A DNA stretch of 64,000 bases, taken from the NCBI RefSeq assembly GCF_040529055.1, contig NZ_CP132342.1, forward strand, positions 3,222,001 to 3,286,000, in the 5' to 3' direction. Both the position numbers and the translations under genes were made by a program. Positions 35,473 through 43,042 of this stretch are shown one piece after another (the first letter of the stretch is position 1; every line of letters starts with the position of its first letter). The DNA is from Xanthomonas sontii. GTDB taxonomy: Bacteria > Pseudomonadota > Gammaproteobacteria > Xanthomonadales > Xanthomonadaceae. Below the pieces are notes generated by a model, which worked only from the letters and a program-made list of their open reading frames with translations, was not told the origin of the DNA and did no database searches.

Positions 35473-35501
35473 GCAACCTTTCGCCGCAGCGCCGGCACCC
35501 A
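35473..35501 (+). promoter_or_regulatory. ECF-type promoter A (cytochrome / Cyc2-like operon)
   Basis: GCAACC (35473-35478) TTT, a 15-nt gap after the hexamer, GGCAC (35494-35498) followed by CCA. It lies 85 nt before the cytochrome b561 ATG and is divergent from promoter B, so one sigma factor could fire both glycan and redox operons. Confidence 0.75.
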
Positions 35502-35582
35502 TCGACGACCACCGCTGCCGCGATGCCCCGCCGGCGTCGGGCTGCGCCCCACTTCGTTGCCCCAAGGACACCGCGTACCGCC

Positions 35583-36170
35583 ATGACCTCGCCCACGCCG
35601 GCCGCTCCGAAACCACCTGTGTCCCCCGCTGCCGCATCGGCCGCGTTGCCGCGGCCGATGGTGTGGCTGCACTGGCTCACCGTGCTGTGCCTGGTGCTGG
35701 CGGCGGGGCTGATCCTGCTGCGCGAAGAGGTCGAAGGCCGCATGTGGCGGCAGTGGCTGCTGGAAGGCCACCGCCACTTCGGTCTGTTCGTGCTCGGCCT
35801 GTTCTGCCTGCGCGTCGTGCTGCGGATGCGCCTGGGCAAGCGCCACGACCCGGAGGCAGGTTCGGCGCTGATGCGCCTGCTGGCCGGCGCCACCCACGTG
35901 GTGATGTACGCGCTGCTGCTGACCCTGCCGGTGCTGGGCTGGGCGCTGAGCCAATCGATGGGCAAACCGGTGCATCTGTTCGGCGCGACGCTGCCGGAGC
36001 TGGTCGCGCCCGATCCCGATCTCGCCGACACCCTGGGCGCCTGGCACGTGGACGCGGCCTGGCTGCTGCTCGGCCTGATCCTGCTGCACATCGGCGCGGC
36101 GCTGTGGCACCACCTCGTCCGCCGCGACGCGGTGCTGCAACGGATGCTGCCGTTCCTGCGCCGCCGCTGA
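35583..36170 (+). CDS. cytochrome b561-type membrane protein
   Basis: This 195-residue protein has four predicted TM helices and histidines suited to bind two b hemes (H30 in TM1, H63/H65, H105 in TM3, H155 and H169 near TM4). That is the pattern of the bacterial cytochrome b561/Ni-hydrogenase b-type family. It would move electrons between the quinone pool and periplasmic cytochromes. The N-terminal 25 residues are Pro/Ala-rich. It is first in an operon with two c-type cytochrome genes. The ATG at 35583 is the first Met that preserves TM1. Confidence 0.83.
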   Translation: MTSPTPAAPKPPVSPAAASAALPRPMVWLHWLTVLCLVLAAGLILLREEVEGRMWRQWLLEGHRHFGLFVLGLFCLRVVLRMRLGKRHDPEAGSALMRLLAGATHVVMYALLLTLPVLGWALSQSMGKPVHLFGATLPELVAPDPDLADTLGAWHVDAAWLLLGLILLHIGAALWHHLVRRDAVLQRMLPFLRRR

Positions 36171-36235
36171 GCCACGTCTCCCTTCCCCGTTTGCGTCCGT
36201 CGCCGCCCCCACCCGCCCGCCAAAGGACTTTCCGC

Positions 36236-37600
36236 ATGCACCAGGCCCCGTCGTCCCCCTCCACCTTCTCCCGCAGCGATAGGACGCGCGGCGCCGAGCA
36301 GGCGCTGCTGTGGTCGGCGCTCGGTTCGCTGCTGCTGGTGCTGAGCCCGCGCGCGGCCGCGGTGCCGGCATTCGCGCGGCAGACCGGCTCGTCCTGCGCC
36401 GACTGCCACATCGGCGCCTACGGCCCAGCGCTGACCCCGTACGGCATGCGCTTCAAGCTCGGCGGCTACACCGACAGCGACGGCAACGGCACCAAGATCC
36501 CGGTCTCCGCCCAGCTCACCGCCACCCGCAGCGTGCCGGCGCGCGGCGAGAGCCGCACCCGCTTCAGCGAAGCCGACCTGTACCTGGCCGGACGCATCAC
36601 CGACAACGTCGGCGGCTACGTCAAGGTCGCCAGGACCAACAACGGCAAGAACGACTACACCACGCGCCTGGACAACGTGGACCTGCGCGCGGTGGTCAAG
36701 AGCTTCCAGCTCGGCGGCAAGGACACCCTGCTCGGCGTCAGCGTCAACAACAATCCCGGCAGCCAGGATCCGATCGGCATGCTGCCCAACGCCTCCGGCC
36801 TGGGTCCGGCCTCGGCCTATGCCAGTTCGACCACCCTGCTCAACCAGTCGTCGCTGTCCAACCGGGTGATCGGCACCAGCGTCTACGGCCTGTACGACCG
36901 CAACTGGTACGGCGAACTCGGCACCTACACCGCCCTGCCTGTGTCGACCCAGGACGATCTCGGCTACGCCATCGGCGGCGATCCGGGCAAGCTCAGCGAC
37001 ACCGGCTACCTGCGCCTGAGCTACATGAAGGACCTCAAGCGGCAGTTCTTCTCCGCCGGCGTGGTCGCGCTGACCACGCGCCGGCAGCTGCCGCGCAGCA
37101 CCGGCCCGCGCGACGACTTCACCGATCTCGGCTACGACCTCAACTACCAGTTCCTGGGCACCCGCGAGCACATCCTCAAGCTCGGCTACCTCAACATCTA
37201 CGAGCGCCGCCGCTACGGCAGCGCACTGATCGACCCGACCAACCCGGCCCTGGCCGGCCCGCGCCGGGCCAGCGTGCGCGACCAGTCGATCAGCCTCAAC
37301 TACACCTACAAGCAGAGCTACAGCCTGCTGCTGGCGCACTTCATCAACACCGGCTCGGACGATCCGTTCCGCTACCGCCCGTACGGCGCGCCGGACACCA
37401 CCAGCAACCTGATCAGCGCCTCGTGGGCACCGTTCGGCAAGGACGACAGTTACTCGTCGATCTCCAACCTGCGCCTGTCCGCGACCTGGTTCCGTTTCAG
37501 CAAGTTCAACGGCAGCACGGGCAACGTGTTCGGGGCCACCCCGGTCACCCGCCCGCGCGACCTCAACCAGTTCGCGCTGAGCCTGAGCCTCGCTTTCTGA
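36236..37600 (+). CDS. Cyc2-like fused monoheme cytochrome c and outer-membrane porin
   Basis: This 454-residue exported protein has a signal segment (about 23-42) and, right after it, one heme c site in VPAFARQTGSSCADCHIG (C54, C57, H58), followed by LTPYGMRFKLGGYT. The rest is a beta-barrel: alternating hydrophobic strands ending in Phe (LSLSLAF), an outer-membrane signature. This is the layout of Cyc2, the fused cytochrome-porin of Fe(II)-oxidising bacteria, and the length matches. An AAGGA lies about 9 nt before the ATG. It could carry electrons across the outer membrane; direction and donor are unknown. General similarity to Cyc2 is read by eye, not by alignment. Confidence 0.75.
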   Translation: MHQAPSSPSTFSRSDRTRGAEQALLWSALGSLLLVLSPRAAAVPAFARQTGSSCADCHIGAYGPALTPYGMRFKLGGYTDSDGNGTKIPVSAQLTATRSVPARGESRTRFSEADLYLAGRITDNVGGYVKVARTNNGKNDYTTRLDNVDLRAVVKSFQLGGKDTLLGVSVNNNPGSQDPIGMLPNASGLGPASAYASSTTLLNQSSLSNRVIGTSVYGLYDRNWYGELGTYTALPVSTQDDLGYAIGGDPGKLSDTGYLRLSYMKDLKRQFFSAGVVALTTRRQLPRSTGPRDDFTDLGYDLNYQFLGTREHILKLGYLNIYERRRYGSALIDPTNPALAGPRRASVRDQSISLNYTYKQSYSLLLAHFINTGSDDPFRYRPYGAPDTTSNLISASWAPFGKDDSYSSISNLRLSATWFRFSKFNGSTGNVFGATPVTRPRDLNQFALSLSLAF

Positions 37601-37623
37601 TTCCCCCGCACGGAGCTTCCCCC

Positions 37624-38019
37624 ATGAAACGCACCCATGCCCTCTCCCTGTGCACCCTGCTGGCCGGCCTGCTGCCGCTGGCCGCCGTGGTGGCGCCGTC
37701 CGCACGGGCCGCCGGCGGCATGCCCGGCGCCGGCGTGTTCGCCAGCGAATGTGCCGAATGCCACAGCGCCGCGCCGGCCAAGAACAAGAAGGGCCCGACC
37801 CTGTTCGGCGTGGCCGGGCGTCGCGCCGGCAGCGTGCCGGACTACGCCTATTCCGACGCGATGAAGCAGAGCCAGTGGACCTGGAGCGACGACAAGCTGC
37901 GCAGCTACCTCTCGCAACCGGCGTCCAAGGCGCTGCCCGGCGGCAAGATGAAGTACGACGGCCTGGACGATGCCAAGCAGTTGCAGGACCTGATCGCCTA
38001 CCTGCACAGCCTGCATTGA
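37624..38019 (+). CDS. periplasmic class I cytochrome c
   Basis: This 131-residue protein has a Sec signal (cleaved after about residue 29, ARA), the heme site CAECH (C43, C46, H47) and an axial-ligand Met in GGKMKYDG (M109). That is the c2/c550 small cytochrome layout, with GPTLFGVAGR after the heme. It sits between the Cyc2-like porin and a TorF-like porin gene, so it is the natural periplasmic electron carrier between the porin and the b561. It starts 23 nt after the porin gene. Confidence 0.9.
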   Translation: MKRTHALSLCTLLAGLLPLAAVVAPSARAAGGMPGAGVFASECAECHSAAPAKNKKGPTLFGVAGRRAGSVPDYAYSDAMKQSQWTWSDDKLRSYLSQPASKALPGGKMKYDGLDDAKQLQDLIAYLHSLH

Positions 38020-38113
38020 ACTCGCTGCCCGATCCGGTCATATTCGGCGCCCGACGGGCCGGCCAGCGTGCCGCGCCCGTGCCCGATTCCTGACCTGCGA
38101 GCATCGAGTCACC

Positions 38114-38905
38114 GTGCGTTTTTTGCCTGCCGTCCGCGGTGCCTCGTCCCGGCCACCCGCCGTCGCCCAGCGTTGCAGGACGGGCACCGCGGCCCGGCGG
38201 TCAGCGCATCCGTGCGCCGGCGCGGCGCTGGCCCTGGCGCTGGCCGCCCTGCACGCCCCGGCGGCGACGGCCGGCGACATCGGCGGCGCCGCCGGGATCA
38301 GCTCGCAACTGGTCGACCGCGGCATCGCCGTGACCCGCGCGACCCCGACCTTGCAGGGCGCGCTGTTCTGGCTGCCGGCGCCGGGCTGGTCGCTGAGCGG
38401 CTCGGCCAGCGTGGCGCTGGACGCGCCGGGCACGGTGCTGATGAGCAGCCTCGGCCTGTCGCGCAGCTGGACCGTGTCCGACAGCTGGCTACTGCAGGCC
38501 GAGGTGCTGCTGTACCGCTACCCCGGCGCGCGCGCCAACCGCCTGTTCAACCGCGACGAGGTCAGCCTGGGCTGGAGCTACCGCGACCGCCTGAGCCTGT
38601 CGCTGGCCGCCTTCCGCATGCCCGACAGCGGCCTGCAGCAGCGCTGGTACGGGGCGCTGGACCTGACCGCGCACCAGCCGCTGACCGGCCCACTGTCGCT
38701 GTCGGTGGGCGCCGGCGTCAGCCAGGCGCCGCCGACCCTGTACGGACTGGAGTACACGGCGCACTATCGCTACGGCCACGCCGGGCTGATCTGGAACGCC
38801 GGGCGCTGGAGCCTGGAGGTGGACCGTGTGTTCAGCAACGCCCGCACCGGCTATGCCGACCGCGGCCTGTGGCCGTGGGTGGCCAGCGTCTCCCGCAGCT
38901 TCTGA
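38114..38905 (+). CDS. TorF-like outer-membrane protein
   Basis: This 263-residue protein has an Arg-rich N-terminus, a signal-like hydrophobic stretch ending near residue 53 (AATAG), then amphipathic beta strands ending in Phe (ASVSRSF). The segment ISSQLVDRGIAVTRATPTLQGALFWLPAPGWSLSG matches the TorF putative porin family. The only plausible start is GTG at 38114. It is the last gene of the cytochrome operon, 94 nt after the cytochrome c gene. Its role is unknown, perhaps a pore or partner of the Cyc2-like protein. Confidence 0.72.
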   Translation: MRFLPAVRGASSRPPAVAQRCRTGTAARRSAHPCAGAALALALAALHAPAATAGDIGGAAGISSQLVDRGIAVTRATPTLQGALFWLPAPGWSLSGSASVALDAPGTVLMSSLGLSRSWTVSDSWLLQAEVLLYRYPGARANRLFNRDEVSLGWSYRDRLSLSLAAFRMPDSGLQQRWYGALDLTAHQPLTGPLSLSVGAGVSQAPPTLYGLEYTAHYRYGHAGLIWNAGRWSLEVDRVFSNARTGYADRGLWPWVASVSRSF

Positions 38906-38912
38906 GGCGAGC

Positions 38913-38941
38913 GCAACCTTTCCGTGCCGCCCCGGCACATA
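38913..38941 (+). promoter_or_regulatory. ECF-type promoter C (sigma factor autoregulation)
   Basis: GCAACC (38913-38918) TTT, 15-nt gap after the hexamer, GGCAC (38934-38938) then ATA. The -10 block is 31 nt before the sigma factor ATG at 38969. A GTG at 38924 lies inside the promoter and so is not a likely start. Confidence 0.75.
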
Positions 38942-38968
38942 CCGGCGCCCGTTGCCACACCTGCCCCC

Positions 38969-39550
38969 ATGAACGACACCGACCTGCTCGGCGATGCCAC
39001 CGACCGCATGCTGCTCCGGCGCATGGCCGCCAGCGACCGCGAGGCGCTGACCCGCCTGTACCGCGCCTACCACGGGCGCCTGTGCCGGTTCCTGTCGCGG
39101 CTGACCCGGCGCCCGGACATCATCGAGGAAGCGATCAACGACTGCTTCTGGATCGTCTGGCAGAAGGCCGGCGACTTCCGCGGCGATTCGCAGGTCTCGA
39201 CCTGGATCATGGGCATCGCCTACCGCTGCGGGCTCAAGGCGATCCGCCACCACAGCGACGACGCCATCGACGACGGCGTGGCCGCCGAGGAACACGCCGC
39301 GGCGGCCGACCCGGACGAGGACCGCGAGCTGCGCGACTGGCTGGGCAAGGGCCTGGAACGCCTGTCGGCCGACCAGCGCCTGGTGGTGGAACTGGTCTAC
39401 GGCCTCGGCCACAAGCTGGAAGAGGTCGCCGCGATCATGCAGTGCCCGGTGGGCACCATCAAAGCCCGGTTGTTCCATGCCCGGGTCAAACTTCGCAACG
39501 TGTTGCCGGGATTGGCCGGCGATGCGTCCACGCTGACGGAGAGCGCGTGA
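38969..39550 (+). CDS. ECF-type RNA polymerase sigma factor
   Basis: This 193-residue protein has a sigma-2 domain (about 26-95, with RPDIIEEAINDCFWIVWQKAG and STWIMGIAYRCGLKAIR) and a sigma-4 helix-turn-helix (about 125-178, EEVAAIMQCPVGTIKARLFHARVKLR). No sigma-1/3 is present, as in ECF factors. The start at 38969 is set by the upstream promoter; a longer GTG start would place it inside the -10 spacer. It overlaps the anti-sigma start by one base. Its own promoter matches five other promoters here, so it is very likely the factor that recognises them. Confidence 0.88.
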   Translation: MNDTDLLGDATDRMLLRRMAASDREALTRLYRAYHGRLCRFLSRLTRRPDIIEEAINDCFWIVWQKAGDFRGDSQVSTWIMGIAYRCGLKAIRHHSDDAIDDGVAAEEHAAAADPDEDRELRDWLGKGLERLSADQRLVVELVYGLGHKLEEVAAIMQCPVGTIKARLFHARVKLRNVLPGLAGDASTLTESA

Positions 39551-40191
39551 TGAAAACGGGCTTCAACGAGCCGGGCAACGAGTGCGCGCATGCCTGGGAC
39601 CTGATGCCGTGGGTGCTGCAGGACAGCGCCACGGAAGCCGAAAACGAGTGGCTGGTCGCGCACCTGGCCAAATGCCGGCACTGCAGCGCCGAGTTCGCCC
39701 AGCAGAGCCGTCTGCGCATGGCCATGACCCTGCCCAGCGACGTGCCGGTGGACGCCGAGGCCGGGCTGCAGCGCCTGCTGCAGCGCCTGGACGCGCCGGT
39801 TCCGCAGGCGCCGCCGCAGCGCAGCCGCGCCAGCTGGACCACGCGGGCGCTGGTCGCCGCCGCGCTGCTGCAGGCGGTGGGCCTGGGCGTGCTGGGCATG
39901 CGCCTGTCCGCCGAGCACGAGCGCAGCACCGCCTACCGCACCCTCAGCGATGCCGCGCAGCCGCTGGCGGCCGACGCGATCCGGGTGGTGCCGGACGCGC
40001 GCATGACCCTGGCCGACTGGGACGCGCTGTTGCGCAAGCTGCAGTTGCGGGTGATCGGCGGCCCCAACGCGGCCGGCGCCTACACCGTGGTGCCGATCCA
40101 GGCCGGGTCGCCGGCGCAGCCGCAGCGCAGCGTGCAGCAGTTGCGCGCCACCGCCGGCATCCGCCTGGCGGAGCCGATCGCCGCGCCATGA
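39550..40191 (+). CDS. zinc-binding (ZAS-type) anti-sigma factor
   Basis: This 213-residue protein starts with a zf-HC2/ZAS domain with the H-x3-C-x2-C motif (H38, C42, C45). A single TM helix lies at about 98-120, followed by a periplasmic domain (about 120-213). That is the usual layout of membrane anti-sigma factors that release an ECF factor on an envelope signal or by proteolysis. Its start overlaps the sigma gene stop. The C-terminal periplasmic domain (DWDALLRKLQLRVIGGPNAAGAYTV) has no recognised fold and may sense the signal. Confidence 0.85.
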   Translation: MKTGFNEPGNECAHAWDLMPWVLQDSATEAENEWLVAHLAKCRHCSAEFAQQSRLRMAMTLPSDVPVDAEAGLQRLLQRLDAPVPQAPPQRSRASWTTRALVAAALLQAVGLGVLGMRLSAEHERSTAYRTLSDAAQPLAADAIRVVPDARMTLADWDALLRKLQLRVIGGPNAAGAYTVVPIQAGSPAQPQRSVQQLRATAGIRLAEPIAAP

Positions 40192-41516
40192 AGCTGCGTC
40201 TCGCCAGCCTGCTCCTCGCCTGCCTGGGCCTGGGCGCCTGCGCCCAGGCCGCGCCGGCGGCCGTCGCCGATCCGGCGCCCGCCACGGACGCCAAGGCGCC
40301 GAGCCTGGATCCGTCGCCGGCGCTGGACAGCCAACGCCAGATCGTCCTCGCCGTGGCCAACCCAATGGCCGCGCCGAGCCGCCACGCCGGCTCCAACCTG
40401 CTCGGCTACGCCTCCGCCCGCTACTACGGCGCCGGCACCCAGGCGGTCGCCACCCTGGACGCGCTGAACAAGCGCTACGGCCTGCGCCAGGTCGCCGGCT
40501 GGCCGATCAAGGCGCTGGGGCTGTACTGCGTGGTGCTGGAGCCGGCGCCGGGCAGCGACCGCGCCGCGCTGCTGGCGCAACTGGCCAAGGACGACCGGGT
40601 GGCGCTGTCGCAGCCGCTGCAGGACTTCGGCACCTATTCGACCGACAGCCAGGCTGCGGCCGCACCGGCGCAGCCGCTGCGCTACAACGATCCCTACGTG
40701 GACATGCAGCGCGGCTTCGCCGCGACCAACGCGGCCACCGCGCAGGCGCTGAGCCAGGGCCAGGGCGTGGACGTGGCGATCGTCGACACCGGTGTGGACA
40801 CCGCGCACCCGGACCTGCGCGGGCGCCTGCGCAACACCCGCGATCTGGTCGCCGCCGACCCGGGGGCGTTCAATCGCGACCACCACGGCACCGAGGTCGC
40901 CGGCATCATCGCCGCCGGCAGCAACAACCACCTGGGCATCGTCGGCATCGCGCCGAAGGCGATGCTCGACGTGTACAAGGCCTGCTGGTATCCGCAGCGC
41001 CCCGGCGCCGGCGCCGGCTGCAACTCCTTCACCCTGGCCAAGGCGCTGGCGGCGATCGGCGACACCCGCACCCGCATCATCAATCTCAGCCTCGGCGGCC
41101 CGGCCGACCCGCTGCTGCGCAAGCTGCTGGAACAGCTGCTGCGCGATGGCCGCATCGTGGTCGCGGCAATGCCGCCCAACGGCCGCCTGGACGGGTTTCC
41201 CGACGGCATTCCCGGAGTGATCGTGGTGCGCAGCAGTGCCGCCGCCCCGGCGCCGGCGGGCGTGCTCAGCGCGCCGGGCGAGGACATCCTCACCACCCAG
41301 CCCAACGGCGGCTACGACTTCACTTCCGGCTCGTCGATGGCCACTGCCCACGTCAGCGGCGTGGTCGCGCTGCTGCTGGCGCTGGCCCCGCAACTGGACG
41401 CGCGCAGCGTGCACGAGCTGCTGCTGCGCACCAGCCGCACGCGCGACGGCCTGCTGCAGGTCGACGCCGCCGCCGCGGTACAGGCGTTGCCGCGCAGCGC
41501 GCCCCTCGCCCGCTGA
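40188..41516 (+). CDS. lipoprotein subtilisin-like (S8) serine protease
   Basis: This 442-residue protein starts with a lipobox (LGLGAC, Cys at about 18) and an Ala/Pro linker. The S8 domain carries the triad D200 (VAIVDTGVD), H233 (DHHGTEVAG) and S383 (SGSSMATAH). The usual oxyanion Asn segment AAxGN is replaced by AAMPPNG, so that hole may differ. It overlaps the anti-sigma stop by 4 nt and is tethered outside the cytoplasm. A role in processing the anti-sigma factor or an exported product is plausible but inferred. Confidence 0.85.
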   Translation: MKLRLASLLLACLGLGACAQAAPAAVADPAPATDAKAPSLDPSPALDSQRQIVLAVANPMAAPSRHAGSNLLGYASARYYGAGTQAVATLDALNKRYGLRQVAGWPIKALGLYCVVLEPAPGSDRAALLAQLAKDDRVALSQPLQDFGTYSTDSQAAAAPAQPLRYNDPYVDMQRGFAATNAATAQALSQGQGVDVAIVDTGVDTAHPDLRGRLRNTRDLVAADPGAFNRDHHGTEVAGIIAAGSNNHLGIVGIAPKAMLDVYKACWYPQRPGAGAGCNSFTLAKALAAIGDTRTRIINLSLGGPADPLLRKLLEQLLRDGRIVVAAMPPNGRLDGFPDGIPGVIVVRSSAAAPAPAGVLSAPGEDILTTQPNGGYDFTSGSSMATAHVSGVVALLLALAPQLDARSVHELLLRTSRTRDGLLQVDAAAAVQALPRSAPLAR

Positions 41517-41526
41517 GGTCATCGCC

Positions 41527-42333
41527 ATGCGTTCCTGGATCCCGCTCTGGTTGCACCGGCTCGGCGCGCCGCCGACAGCCTATCGCGTCGCCGGCGCGGT
41601 GCGCCCGTGGAGCCTGACCGCGGCCATGCTGCTCGGTGCCGTGGCCGCCTACGGCGGGCTGGTGCTGGCGCCGCCGGATTACCAGCAGCATGACGCCTAC
41701 CGCATCATGTTCGTGCACGTGCCGTGCGCGTGGATGAGCCTGTTCGTCTACGCCGCGATGGGCCTGGCCGGCCTGGTCGCGCTGGTGTGGCGGGTGAAAC
41801 TGGCGGAAATCGCCTGCATGGCCTCGGCGCCGATCGGCGCGGCCTTTACCTTCGTCACCCTGTGCACCGGCTCGCTGTGGGGCCGGCCGATGTGGGGCAC
41901 CTGGTGGACCTGGGACGCGCGGCTGACCTCGGAACTGGTGCTGCTGTTCCTGTATCTGGGCGTGATCGGCCTGCACCGTGCCATCGACGATCCGCGCCAG
42001 GGCGCGCGCGCCGCCGCGCTGCTGGCGCTGGTCGGGCTGATCAACCTGCCGATCGTGCATTACTCGGTGGTCTGGTGGAACACCCTGCACCAGGGCTCCA
42101 CGGTGCGCGTGCTGGGCCCGTCGAAGATGCCGCTGTCGATGCTGTGGCCGCTGCTGATCGGCGTGGTCGCCAGCAAGTGCTACTACGTCGCCAGCCTGTG
42201 CGGGCGCCTGCGCACCGACCTGCTGGCGCTGGAGCGCGGCAAGGCCTGGGTGCGTGCGATCGCGCTGCAGGCCGCGCCGGTGCCGGCGACGCCCGCCGAT
42301 GTCGTGCCGCTGCCCGCGGAACACGCGGCATGA
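41527..42333 (+). CDS. ccmC: heme exporter/handling protein CcmC
   Basis: This 268-residue protein has six predicted TM segments and the WWD-type heme-binding motif in WGTWWTWDARLTSELVLLFLY, flanked by conserved His residues in IMFVHVPCAWMS and IVHYSVVWWNTLHQG. It binds heme for transfer to CcmE in system I cytochrome c maturation. It begins 10 nt after the S8 protease stop. The usual ccmA and ccmB genes are not upstream. Confidence 0.93.
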   Translation: MRSWIPLWLHRLGAPPTAYRVAGAVRPWSLTAAMLLGAVAAYGGLVLAPPDYQQHDAYRIMFVHVPCAWMSLFVYAAMGLAGLVALVWRVKLAEIACMASAPIGAAFTFVTLCTGSLWGRPMWGTWWTWDARLTSELVLLFLYLGVIGLHRAIDDPRQGARAAALLALVGLINLPIVHYSVVWWNTLHQGSTVRVLGPSKMPLSMLWPLLIGVVASKCYYVASLCGRLRTDLLALERGKAWVRAIALQAAPVPATPADVVPLPAEHAA

Positions 42334-42542
42334 GCGGGTTCTGGGCGATGGGCGGCTACGCCGTCTACGTATGGAGCGCGTACGCGCTGGCCTTGCTGGT
42401 GCTGATTCTGGACAGCCTGCTGCCGCGCCGCCGCCAGCGCCGCCTGCTCGCCGACATCCGTGCGCAAGTGGCGCGCGAACAGGCACGCCGTGCCCGCGGC
42501 AACGTTGCGACCAACGGAGCGCGCAATGCATCCCACCCGTAA
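42330..42542 (+). CDS. ccmD: heme exporter subunit CcmD
   Basis: This 70-residue protein has one TM segment ([23 protein letters not shown]) followed by a basic tail (RRRQRRLL), the standard CcmD form. It overlaps ccmC by 4 nt and ccmE by 17 nt. CcmD helps release holo-CcmE from the CcmABC complex. Confidence 0.9.
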   Translation: MSGFWAMGGYAVYVWSAYALALLVLILDSLLPRRRQRRLLADIRAQVAREQARRARGNVATNGARNASHP

Positions 42543-43005
42543 GCGCCGCCTGCTGCTGGTGCTGCTGTTGCTCGGCGCCGCGGCGCTGGCCACCGGCCTG
42601 TTCGTGCTGGCCCTGCAGCACAACGTCAGCTACCTGTTCACCCCCAGCCAGGTGCAGGCCGGCGCGGCCCGGGACTACCGGGTGTTTCGGCTCGGCGGCA
42701 TGGTCAAGGCCGGCTCGATCACACGCAGCGCCGATGCGCTGCAGGTGCAGTTCACCGTGATCGACAAGGCCGGTGCCACCGCCGTGGCCTACACCGGCAT
42801 CCTGCCCGACCTGTTCCGCGACAACCAGGCGGTGATCGCCACCGGCTCAATGCAGGGTGCGCGCTTCGTCGCCACCGAGGTGCTGGCCAAGCACGACGAG
42901 ACCTACATGCCGCAGGAACTGAAGGACGCGATGGCGCAGGCGCATGCTGGGCGCGCCCACGTCGGCAACACCGCGGCGGCCGCCGCAGCGACGGCACGGC
43001 CATGA
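42526..43005 (+). CDS. ccmE: cytochrome c maturation heme chaperone CcmE
   Basis: This 159-residue protein has an N-terminal TM anchor and an OB-fold domain. It carries the heme-linking HxxxY motif [10 protein letters not shown] (H123, Y127), where heme is bound covalently before transfer to CcmF. An Ala-rich tail ends the protein. Translation is coupled to ccmD by overlap. Confidence 0.93.
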   Translation: MHPTRKRRLLLVLLLLGAAALATGLFVLALQHNVSYLFTPSQVQAGAARDYRVFRLGGMVKAGSITRSADALQVQFTVIDKAGATAVAYTGILPDLFRDNQAVIATGSMQGARFVATEVLAKHDETYMPQELKDAMAQAHAGRAHVGNTAAAAAATARP

Positions 43006-43042
43006 GGCCGATCGCGCCCCACCGCGCCGGGAGCGCCGCGCG

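Noticed and set aside
38924..38968. GTG start adding 15 residues to the sigma factor
   Set aside because: The codon lies within the spacer of promoter C, so it would be upstream of the transcript start.
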